Of a stretch of DNA of 64,000 nt, positions 1-6,202 are shown piece after piece. The DNA is taken from assembly GCF_021398735.1 (NCBI RefSeq), contig NZ_CP090349.1:3615001-3679000 (forward strand). Direction: 5' to 3'. The notes beneath the pieces were generated by a model, which was not told the DNA's origin, made no database searches, and saw only the letters and a program-made list of their open reading frames with translations. Both the position numbers and the translations under genes were made by a program. Source of the stretch: Methylobacterium oryzae. Lineage in GTDB: Bacteria > Pseudomonadota > Alphaproteobacteria > Rhizobiales > Beijerinckiaceae. Numbering within the stretch: position 1 is the stretch's first letter; each line of letters begins with the position of its first letter.

Positions 1-58
1 ATTGAGCAATTAGTATCTGCGTACTAATTCGGCTTCACTCGCCTCTTAAGACGGTATT

Positions 59-101
59 CATGAAAATTTAACCACGCCTCGATAGCTTCGAAATTTTCAT
101 G
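59..101. repeat. 11-bp perfect inverted repeat
   Basis: The arms CATGAAAATTT (59-69) and AAATTTTCATG (91-101) are exact reverse complements separated by 21 bases. The surroundings are AT-richer than the rest of the window. There is no T-run typical of an intrinsic terminator, so it could be a protein-binding site or a weak hairpin. No gene is recognised next to it. Confidence 0.5.
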
Positions 102-181
102 ACTAAACTCTTCTGGGAAGCTGAGCGTGACGACACCTTCAGGAATGTTGCAGGTATCAGCTCGAGAGCGTCAGAGGCTGT

Positions 182-442
182 TCAAAAGCGGCGCACGAAA
201 TCTCCGAGCTCGAGGCTCATCCCAGCTTGGAAACCGATGTGCCAGGCCCGGACTTCAGCGGGCAGCATGCCGGCTTTCAGATGCTCCTGGGCCACGATGA
301 TGCCGACCTCCTCGACCCGGCGCACGAGGCCCTGAACGCTACCTGTCTGCGGGCTCAGCGTCTTGATCATCTCGCTCGCTGCGAGCCGGCCAGCTTTTTC
401 GCCTCGGGTGGTGGGAGCGAGCGGCTCGCTATGCGGCGGCAT
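182..442 (-). CDS. Hypothetical protein, 86 aa
   Basis: I do not recognise this small protein. The C-terminal two thirds has alternating hydrophobic and charged residues and a motif-like stretch (AWHIGFQAGM) that looks like a folded helical protein rather than noise. The reading frame stays open well upstream, but that part runs through a hairpin at 573-601, so I take the ATG at 442; the ATG at 370 is an alternative. No strong ribosome binding site is visible for either. It lies inside the decayed integrated element ending at 3434. Confidence 0.4.
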   Translation of the reverse strand: MPPHSEPLAPTTRGEKAGRLAASEMIKTLSPQTGSVQGLVRRVEEVGIIVAQEHLKAGMLPAEVRAWHIGFQAGMSLELGDFVRRF

Positions 443-572
443 GGGATACGATTGCCTCACCTGCGGGAGCCGATACGCAACGCGGCCCGGCGACAGAATG
501 GTCGGCCTTGGTTTCTGTGTCGTGCGGATGCCGGCGGGCGAGCCGTCCCGCGCCAGGATTCCAGGCACGAAA

Positions 573-601
573 AAGCCCGCGCCGGCGGACCGGGCGGGCT
601 T
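573..601 (-). terminator. Hairpin with A-tract, terminator-like
   Basis: The 8-bp arms AAGCCCGC (573-580) and GCGGGCTT (594-601) form a GC-rich stem. On the minus strand the stem is followed by a T-run, as in intrinsic terminators. No minus-strand gene ends just upstream of it, so it may belong to a gene lost from this element. The rest of 443-785 shows no convincing gene. Confidence 0.45.
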
Positions 602-785
602 CTTAGGCTCGGCACCGACAAGGGAGTAATCCCGCCAAACCTGAAACTGAGAGTGGGTTAGGAGCAGGGAAAGACAAGCCCCCCAACGGTAGTGACGCTG
701 GAAGCGAGGACCCGACGCCCGCCCAGGCAAATCGAACTACCCATCTTTGAAAGCGTTCACGCCCCGCAACAACGGAGAGCACGAC

Positions 786-1136
786 ATGAAGGTGATCTCA
801 GCGACCGTCCTTGGCCTGGCGCTAGTCAGCGGAACCGCTCCGGCCTTCGCACAGCCATACGGCGGGCGCGACTACGGCTACGATCGCGGCGACTACGGAC
901 CCCGCGACCGAGGCTACGGAGATCGGGGCTACGGCGATCGTGACCGCCGCGACTACGATCGGGACTATGACCGAGGCTCGCGGGGCGGGCGTGGCGACTA
1001 CGCGTTCAACGAGGAGGAGTATCTGCGCTGCAATCCGGATGTGCGCCGGGCGGTCATAGGCCGGGCGATCAAGTCCGGTCTGGAACACTACCGCAAGGTC
1101 GGGATGGCCGAGGGCCGGAAGTTGACCTGCAATTAG
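786..1136 (+). CDS. Secreted Gly/Tyr/Arg/Asp-rich protein
   Basis: This 116-aa protein has a clear Sec signal peptide: Lys at position 2, a hydrophobic core, and a predicted cut after the AFA at about residue 20. A repetitive segment rich in the dipeptides DY, GY and DR follows. The C-terminal 50 residues are non-repetitive and contain a Cys near each end (YLRCNPDV and KLTCN), compatible with one disulfide. The ATG at 786 is preferred over an in-frame ATG 39 bases upstream because it has a GGAGAG site and begins the signal peptide. Export is inferred and its function is unknown. Confidence 0.75.
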   Translation: MKVISATVLGLALVSGTAPAFAQPYGGRDYGYDRGDYGPRDRGYGDRGYGDRDRRDYDRDYDRGSRGGRGDYAFNEEEYLRCNPDVRRAVIGRAIKSGLEHYRKVGMAEGRKLTCN

Positions 1137-1277
1137 AGCGCATCTGAAGAGCAGAGCAGAGTGCGAAATAGCCCCGCGCGGCGGTGCCGGCGGGGCCGAA
1201 GGTGGTGAGTCTCGGTAACGGGATAGCAGCGTAGCGGGCGCCGTGACATCACCCGTTCGGGGGAGGCTGCCGACACG

Positions 1278-1308
1278 AAAAAGCCGCCGCGGCCGGAGCC
1301 GGGCGGTT
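1278..1308 (-). terminator. Probable intrinsic terminator of the MucR-like gene
   Basis: On the minus strand a GC-rich stem with one bulge (bases 1281-1288 pairing with 1302-1308) is followed by a run of five T. It lies about 80 bases past the stop codon of the MucR-like gene, where a terminator is expected. Confidence 0.55.
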
Positions 1309-1386
1309 CGAGGTCATCGCATCGGGGATGCTGGGTAGACCCGCGCGCGGGCTGGCGGCTTCCCACCGCTCTCGCGCTAGGCAGAT

Positions 1387-1959
1387 TCACTCCGCGGCGA
1401 CAGCAGCCTTCTTCGCCTTGCGAGCGCGGACAGGCTTCTCGGCCGGCGCGACCGCAGGCTCGGCCGCCTTCTTCCGTCCCCGGGCCTTGGGCGCCTCCGC
1501 AACTTTCTCGTCGGTGACGGCAGCCTTCGGGGCTGCGTTCCTGCGCAGGTTTCCGAGGCCGGTGTTCTTCGCCAGGGCCGAGCGCATCTCGGAGTAGCCC
1601 GGGGCGGTCATGGGGTAGTCGACCGGAAGGCCCCACTTCGCCCGATATTCGTTCGGGGTAAGGCCCACTCCTTTGAGGTGCCGCTTCAGAGTCTTGTACG
1701 ACTTTCCATCCTCGAAGCTGATCAGCGCGTCGTTGCTGATCGACTTCCGGATCTGGCTCGGAGTGGCGCGGTCGACCTTAGCCTCGGCCGGAGCGGCGGG
1801 GTTGTTCAAGCCGTTGAGCGCGCCGTGGATCGCGGACAGAAGCGCCGGCATTTCGGACGTAGGCACAGAGTTTTTCGAGACGTAAGCGGACACGATATCG
1901 GCCGTGAGCTCGATTAGGTTGCTCTGATCCAGAGCCGATGTTGATGTAATGTCGTCCAT
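1387..1959 (-). CDS. Ros/MucR family transcriptional regulator lacking zinc ligands
   Basis: This 190-aa protein has the MucR/Ros core: EDGK, LKRHL, the YRAKWGLP block and the YPM...RSALAK tail (residues about 78-135). MucR proteins repress exopolysaccharide, motility and cell-cycle genes. In zinc-binding homologues a Cys precedes the EDGK block and a second His follows LKRHL. Here the Cys position is Ser81 and the region after His94 is shortened with no His, so the classic finger cannot form. Zinc-free Ros homologues are known in Mesorhizobium. Residues 141-190 form an Ala/Lys/Arg-rich tail with an RGRKK motif, like an H1 or AT-hook tail. The ATG at 1959 has a perfect AGGAGG seven bases upstream. 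It sits in the decayed element. Confidence 0.88.
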   Translation of the reverse strand: MDDITSTSALDQSNLIELTADIVSAYVSKNSVPTSEMPALLSAIHGALNGLNNPAAPAEAKVDRATPSQIRKSISNDALISFEDGKSYKTLKRHLKGVGLTPNEYRAKWGLPVDYPMTAPGYSEMRSALAKNTGLGNLRRNAAPKAAVTDEKVAEAPKARGRKKAAEPAVAPAEKPVRARKAKKAAVAAE

Positions 1960-2104
1960 TGAAGCCTCCTGCGTATGTGGCTGAGACTCACGCAGCAACA
2001 ACGACGCCTAGTCAAGGCGTATCTATGCTGGGACGGCGGAGAACGTTGGATATATGGCGGCTTCCAGGATAGTTGCTGAACATGTCTGCGAGAGATCGAG
2101 GCCC

Positions 2105-2642
2105 TCAGGTCCAGTGGCTCATGTCTTCCTTGGCGCCAGGCTCAGTCACCCCCAAGTCGGCACTCAGGCCGCCACAGGCCTTGATCCTCATGGAAGTGGC
2201 TCGCAGGCCCGCCTGCCGCAGCCCCGTCACCTCGATCTGAGCGTGGAAGCCGGACTGGCCCAAGCGCTCGATGTGCCGGCCCAACTCGGCCACGTGCTCA
2301 CGGAGTTCGGACATTCCGCGGCCGCCACCGCCACCGATCCCACCAGCTGACGCCGCCGGGACGATTGACCGGATCGACCCGTCCGGCATCTTCATCGTGC
2401 CGTCGCCGAGATCGAGGCCTTCCTTGCCGTCCAGGCCTTTGACCAGCTTCGGCTCGAGCGCCGTCGCGTCCTTGGCCACACCGGCGCCCAATCGCCACGC
2501 GCCAGGGCACGACGCAGCGCCGGATTGAATGGAGCCCAATCCTGGGGCCACCCCTGCACCGCAGGAGCGCCAGCGCGACGCGCGTCTGCTCCTCCATGCG
2601 AGCCGGCTTCGAGCGGATCTGGAAGCGAATTTCGTCACCCAT
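2105..2642 (-). pseudogene. Degenerate phage-like gene
   Basis: The N-terminus (MGDEIRFQIRSKPAR from the ATG at 2642) reads in one frame. A coding-like C-terminal half reads in another frame and contains a Gly-rich linker followed by a heptad-like helix (MSELREHVAELGRHIERLG). No single frame joins the two, which suggests a frameshift between about 2480 and 2570. The residue pattern recalls small phage virion proteins, but I cannot name a family. It is followed upstream by a small hypothetical gene and the integrase remnant, all on the minus strand. Confidence 0.4.
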
Positions 2643-2645
2643 GTC

Positions 2646-2858
2646 TCAGAGCCTCGTCCTCAGGGCTTCAGCGGCGGTGGCGAGCAGGTCGGCCTCGCTG
2701 TCGCGGCGGCCAGTCTCGGCGACGTCGCCCAAGCGATCGATGCAGCGGTCCATGAGGGCCGTGCACAGGCCGAGCTGCCAGTGAGCGAGCCGACCGGATG
2801 CGTTGGGCGTCTCGGTACCGTCGGGACCGTTCGTGATGCTGCAGGGTCGGCATGTCAT
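2646..2858 (-). CDS. Hypothetical protein, 70 aa, phage-element associated
   Basis: A short unrecognised protein with a Cys-containing N-terminus and a helical acidic C-terminus (ALMDRCIDRLGD). It ends three bases before the degenerate gene at 2642, as in a compact phage operon. The ATG at 2858 is one choice; the frame is also open to 2888. It is supported mainly by its spacing and codon pattern. Confidence 0.4.
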   Translation of the reverse strand: MTCRPCSITNGPDGTETPNASGRLAHWQLGLCTALMDRCIDRLGDVAETGRRDSEADLLATAAEALRTRL

Positions 2859-2896
2859 TGCTGCGGCGCCCGAGTTCCCGGTCACCATCTGATCGC

Positions 2897-3220
2897 TCAG
2901 GCTTGGCCGGTCTCACTCATCGCTCCCGCAACCTGCATGGAGCCCCGCCGCGTGGCGCGCTCCTCCGCCGGATCCTCGCCCTTCGCCACTTGGCCCAGCA
3001 GCCCCTTCGCCTCACGGCGGGCTTCGTCAGCCGTCAGGGCGCCGTGCAGCCCTATCGTGAAGCGCCTCGACCGCCCGCTGGCGCGGTACTACGCGAGGTA
3101 GCTGCGCCGGCCGGATGCGAAGATGCGCACCCCGAAGCCCGGGAGCTCATCGCACCAGAAGAAGTAGTCCCGGCCTTGCGACTCGGCCGCCTCGACCACG
3201 CGCTTGCTGAGCTTGGGCAT
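2897..3220 (-). pseudogene. Tyrosine-type integrase, N-terminal fragment with nonsense codon
   Basis: The ATG at 3220 opens the arm-DNA-binding domain of phage or island integrases (DUF4102 type): MPKLSKRVV, DYFFWCDELPGFGVR and SGRRSYLA. A TAG at 3089-3091 then interrupts the frame exactly where relatives have Gln in the SY..QYR motif, so a CAG to TAG change is likely. Past the stop the same frame continues with recognisable integrase sequence (RRFTIGLHGALTADEAR, LLGQVAKGEDP) before ending at 2897. The catalytic domain with the R-H-R-Y residues is missing. It lies about 170 bases from the tRNA-derived att sequence, as expected for an integrase. Confidence 0.85.
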
Positions 3221-3388
3221 GCCCTCCCCTCCGGTTCTGCCGAAGCACTGCGGAAGCACGCGGAAGCAAACCGAGCCCATCCGGCGGAGACGAGAGAAAT
3301 GCCCGGCGCGCCAATTTCACAAGGGGCAGCAGCGGTTTGGCAATAACGAGTAAACTCTAGCAATCACGGGAAAACATGTTAGGCTAAT

Positions 3389-3434
3389 CCTCCGAAGGCA
3401 AAGGTCACACGTTCGAATCGTGTCGGGTGCGCCA
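3389..3434 (+). other. Attachment-site remnant: 3' part of tRNA-Arg(CCG)
   Basis: The sequence reads as the 3' part of a tRNA. It has an anticodon loop CTCCGAA (3390-3396), variable loop AGGTC, T stem ACACG/CGTGT around TTCGAAT (3412-3418), acceptor strand CGGGTGC, discriminator G and encoded CCA (3432-3434). Upstream of the loop the sequence does not pair, so the 5' part of the tRNA is absent. This is the usual displaced att copy left when an element integrates into a tRNA 3' end. Because the tRNA points right, the element and the intact tRNA should lie to the left. Confidence 0.85.
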
Positions 3435-3566
3435 ATATTATCAATGGCTTAACAGGCGTCAGCGCTGATCTTGGAATGGTCGGTATCACCAAGGTATCAC
3501 CAAGGTGTCACCGCTGCGATCCCAAAGCGCGTCACTTCTCTGCTCACTTCTGCTCCTCTCGCCGGT

Positions 3567-4313
3567 ATGACGATAGCTAGCCCCGTGCAGGATGCCTCCG
3601 TGAAAGCGGAACTCGCTCCGACCGGTATGCTCCGAGTCGGTCTCGTTGAGGCGCCGTCCGCTGGCCTAATCTTCGTCAGCCGTGTCGCCGACGGAGCGCT
3701 CGACGGCGTGACAGCCGATCTGAGCGCGGATCTCGCCCGGCAGGTCGGCCTGCCGCTGGCCGTCACGCTGTTCCCGAACTCGGGCGCCGCGGCCGCCGCC
3801 CTCGAGGCCGCGGCGATCGATGTCAGCTTCATGCCGGTCGACGTGGCCCGGCGGCAGGTGATCGATTTCGGGCCGGGCTACTACGACCTGGAGAGCACCT
3901 ATCTGGTCAGCGTCGGGTCGGGCATCACCGACGTGGCGCAGGTGGATCGGCCGGGTCTCCGGGTCGTGGCGATCGACGGCACGACGACGTTCCGCGCCTC
4001 CGCCCGCACGCTGACCCGGACGCAACCCCTCCCCGTCCCGTCCGTGGCCGAGGCGGTCGCGCGCATGCGCGCCGGGCAGGCGGACGCCATTGCCCTCTCG
4101 CGCGACACGCTGCGGCCGGTGGTCCTGCAGGTTCCAGGTTCCCGGATCGTCGCGGGCGGCTTCCAGCAGACGCAGGTCGCCGTCGCCGTGCCTAAGGGGC
4201 GCCCCGCCGCCCTCGCCTGCGTTACGGCGTGGCTGGACGAGGCGAAGCGCACCGGTATCGTCCGGCAGATCTTCGACGCCCGCGGCTTCCGCGACGACGC
4301 GGTCGCGCATTAA
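3567..4313 (+). CDS. Solute-binding protein family 3 (amino-acid ABC-transporter type)
   Basis: The protein has the periplasmic binding-protein family 3 layout. It opens with a strand LRVGLVEAP, continues with a lobe containing DLARQVG (ligand pocket region) and DVSFMPVDVARRQVIDFGPGY, and has a second lobe from about residue 130. Such proteins capture amino acids or other small ligands for ABC importers. No permease or ATPase gene adjoins it, so it is an orphan. The ATG at 3567 gives 248 aa without a clear signal peptide. An upstream TTG at 3471 would add a weakly hydrophobic N-terminus. The true 5' end may have been altered by integration at the adjacent att site. Confidence 0.75.
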   Translation: MTIASPVQDASVKAELAPTGMLRVGLVEAPSAGLIFVSRVADGALDGVTADLSADLARQVGLPLAVTLFPNSGAAAAALEAAAIDVSFMPVDVARRQVIDFGPGYYDLESTYLVSVGSGITDVAQVDRPGLRVVAIDGTTTFRASARTLTRTQPLPVPSVAEAVARMRAGQADAIALSRDTLRPVVLQVPGSRIVAGGFQQTQVAVAVPKGRPAALACVTAWLDEAKRTGIVRQIFDARGFRDDAVAH

Positions 4314-4380
4314 CTGGTGCTCCGGTCGCGTCGCGTGTGGTAGCGCGACGTTCGAGAGGGAGCGAATTGAGGATTGCCGT

Positions 4381-4563
4381 ATGGCAGACAACCACAGCAA
4401 AGAGCGTATTCAGGCTGAGGCAGCTTTTGCGAAGATGCAGGACCGGTTTGGCAGCAAGGCCTTTGATGAGCCGGCAGTCAGTGCGGCGGACCAGAACACC
4501 GCACGCCTGAAGGCCGCGCGCCTTGAACGGGACGCCGCCAAAGCTGAGGCAAAAAAGCCGTGA
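4381..4563 (+). CDS. Small hypothetical protein, 60 aa (family also at 5414)
   Basis: A charged, helical protein ending in an Ala/Lys-rich tail. Its C-terminal motif NTARLKAARLERDA resembles QTAKLRAMRLAPEN of the protein encoded at 5414, so the two look like paralogues. It starts the run of overlapping tiny genes 4381-5111. Its stop overlaps the ATG of the next gene (TGATG). Function unknown. Confidence 0.6.
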   Translation: MADNHSKERIQAEAAFAKMQDRFGSKAFDEPAVSAADQNTARLKAARLERDAAKAEAKKP

Positions 4564-4625
4564 TGCACGACGCCATAGGCGAATCCCTTACCGAGCACCT
4601 GAAGGCGAAGGGCTACCTGAAGTGA
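4563..4625 (+). CDS. Putative 20-aa small protein
   Basis: An ATG overlapping the previous stop opens a 20-codon frame (MHDAIGESLTEHLKAKGYLK). Its stop overlaps the GTG start of the next gene. The translational coupling on both sides suggests a real coupled leader or microprotein, but length alone makes this uncertain. Confidence 0.35.
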   Translation: MHDAIGESLTEHLKAKGYLK

Positions 4626-4855
4626 GCGACACTGACGCCCAGCCCGATGAGATCCAAGAAATCCTTCGGCTCGCGACGGCGCTGGCAGAGCAGTTCCTGC
4701 AGTCTGAGGCGGAGGAGTCCGCCCGTCCGGAGAGGCTTAAGGCCCTCATCAGCGCCGCCCAATTTCTCCACGACCATGATGTGGCTTGGCCGACCGCCTT
4801 GCGTGAGGCCGTGGGCAAGGCCGTAGAGCGAATGGAAGCGGTCAGTGGACGATGA
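4622..4855 (+). CDS. Hypothetical protein, 77 aa, paralogue of the one at 36112
   Basis: A helical acidic protein from a GTG start that overlaps the preceding stop by four bases. The segment LISAAQFLHDHDVAWPTALREAV matches the layout of LVSAARMLLENGVAWPPSVTYLV in the protein encoded at 36112, so both belong to one small family. It overlaps the next gene by 11 bases. No function is known to me. Confidence 0.6.
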   Translation: MSDTDAQPDEIQEILRLATALAEQFLQSEAEESARPERLKALISAAQFLHDHDVAWPTALREAVGKAVERMEAVSGR

Positions 4856-5111
4856 GGACCGAGAATTCGAGCACTCTCCGCTGTCGGGCTCTTTCAGTCG
4901 CGATGGTGCGATCGTCGACGTCGAGATCTACCGCTACGCCGACACGCAGGACCCCTGGCAGTTAGTGGTGATCGATCTGTCGTCTGGCGGCTGCACCGCT
5001 TGGCAGGAGACCTTCACGACGGATCGTGAGGCTTACGAGGCCTTCACCGCGACGGTCGAAGCGGACGGCATGGCATCTTTCGCGGGCGTCGTGCCGACCG
5101 TGCGGCACTGA
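4845..5111 (+). CDS. Hypothetical protein, 88 aa
   Basis: From a GTG start inside the end of the previous gene. The protein is acidic at the N-terminus and has a strand-rich middle (AIVDVEIYRY, WQLVVIDLSSGGCTAW) followed by a helix (DREAYEAFTATVEADG), so a small alpha/beta fold is likely. It is the last gene of the overlapping run before the tRNA gene. I do not recognise the family. Confidence 0.6.
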   Translation: MDDEDREFEHSPLSGSFSRDGAIVDVEIYRYADTQDPWQLVVIDLSSGGCTAWQETFTTDREAYEAFTATVEADGMASFAGVVPTVRH

Positions 5112-5180
5112 CCCCATCCCTGCTTCGTGGCAGCGGCCCGAGTTGCGCATGCTAAGCCGCAACGGCTATCCGGGCCTAAG

Positions 5181-5256
5181 GGGGCTGTAGCTCAATGGTT
5201 AGAGCCGACCGCTCATAACGGTCTGGTTGCAGGTTCGAGTCCTGCCGGGCCCACCA
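5181..5256 (+). tRNA. tRNA with CAT anticodon (Ile2 or elongator Met)
   Basis: A complete 76-base cloverleaf: D stem GCTC/GAGC, anticodon stem GACCG/CGGTC around loop CTCATAA, T stem GCAGG/CCTGC around TTCGAGT, and encoded CCA. A CAT anticodon can be methionine or, after lysidine modification, isoleucine (AUA). The acceptor and loop resemble alphaproteobacterial Ile2 genes as I remember them, but identity elements would have to be scored. The acceptor stem has one mismatch: GGGGCTG against CGGGCCC puts G opposite G at position 4-69. Confidence 0.9.
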
Positions 5257-5413
5257 CGTCAGAGCAGCTGGCGTGACCTTCATTAAGGAGATCGGCGAGG
5301 GGCCCGGATTGCGGCTCCGGAAGGCGACATCCACCGCAACCGAGAGCCTTTCGGCTACTGACGTAGGCGAAACGCGCCCTAGGTTTTTCGCCTGTAGGTT
5401 GAGAGGAGCGTCG

Positions 5414-5593
5414 ATGTCCGAGAATCCCAGCCACGTTCAAGGCTATCGGGAGACGAAGGCGGCGAAGGCTGCAGAGAGGCACAACCAAGCCAACGAGGTC
5501 TGGGCGGAGGTTGAGGTAGAGCGACAAGCGTTCGACGAGCAAACGGCAAAGCTGCGAGCGATGCGGCTCGCCCCAGAGAACGCCGAATCTTGA
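5414..5593 (+). CDS. Small hypothetical protein, 59 aa
   Basis: Charged helical protein. The chosen ATG at 5414 follows a GAGAGGAG site; the frame is open upstream to 5273, but that part overlaps sequence next to the tRNA and looks non-coding. Its C-terminal motif is shared with the protein encoded at 4381. Function unknown. Confidence 0.6.
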   Translation: MSENPSHVQGYRETKAAKAAERHNQANEVWAEVEVERQAFDEQTAKLRAMRLAPENAES

Positions 5594-5612
5594 TGTCGAA
5601 GGGCCACCTGAG

Positions 5613-5930
5613 ATGAGGCGCCTACTCCTCGCCGGCCTCTTCGCAGCCGTCACCGGAGCGAGCGGTGCATATGCGCAGCCGACGCTGAGCGTTATCGACA
5701 CCGCGCCGAACGACGTGCTGAACGTCCGCGAGTTTCCAACCTCGGACGCGCGGATCGTAGGCGTGATTCCACCCGACGGGCGCGGCATCGTCCCGACTGG
5801 CGAGCGCAATGGCAACTGGGTGGTCGTCCGTTACCGGAGGGTCGAGGGCTGGGTTTCGCGGCGGTTCGTGTATCTCGGGGCGCCGCCGGTCCGGCGAGGC
5901 GGGAGCCTGGATCCGGACGTCAGCGAATAG
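5613..5930 (+). CDS. Secreted SH3-like (SH3b) domain protein
   Basis: This 105-aa protein has a signal peptide (MRRLLLAGLFAAVTGASGAYA, cut after AYA) followed by one bacterial SH3 fold. The fold is seen as LNVREFP near residue 40, a Gly/Asn turn with NWVVVRYR, and GWVSRRFVYL at the end. Such domains bind peptidoglycan or act as adaptors in the periplasm. A strong start follows 19 bases after the preceding gene. The prediction of the fold is good; the ligand is unknown. Confidence 0.8.
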   Translation: MRRLLLAGLFAAVTGASGAYAQPTLSVIDTAPNDVLNVREFPTSDARIVGVIPPDGRGIVPTGERNGNWVVVRYRRVEGWVSRRFVYLGAPPVRRGGSLDPDVSE

Positions 5931-6202
5931 CAACGCGGGGCTTCCGAGTACCTGAGCTCATTCCAGCCGCTCTCGGCCGGCTGTTCACGCCCATAGCGCA
6001 GCACGCGACCCGTCAGCAACGGGCAGAGCAGGTCCGACAGGAGCTCGACGCCGAGTAGGCGAGTTTGAGGAGCTGACGGCCTCGCGGTCAGCGAGCTACA
6101 CCGGAACGTCACCCGGTGGCGCTCCGCGATAGAAGCCTTAATTTAGTTTACACGTCATTAAGCATGTCGACCGATGGTGCCGTGACGTCGGAAGGACTTG
6201 CG
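5931..6202 (+). other. Intergenic, upstream of glycosyltransferase
   Basis: No convincing gene. An in-frame extension of the next gene reaches a GTG at 6116, but the residues there are unlike the family and the best ribosome binding site is just before 6203. An AT-rich patch at about 6139-6160 could hold the promoter. Confidence 0.4.

Noticed and set aside
5213..5815. Minus-strand frame of 200 codons ending in VGPAGLEPATRPL
   Set aside because: The ending is the translation of the antisense tRNA sequence, a well-known false protein. The frame also covers two plus-strand genes.
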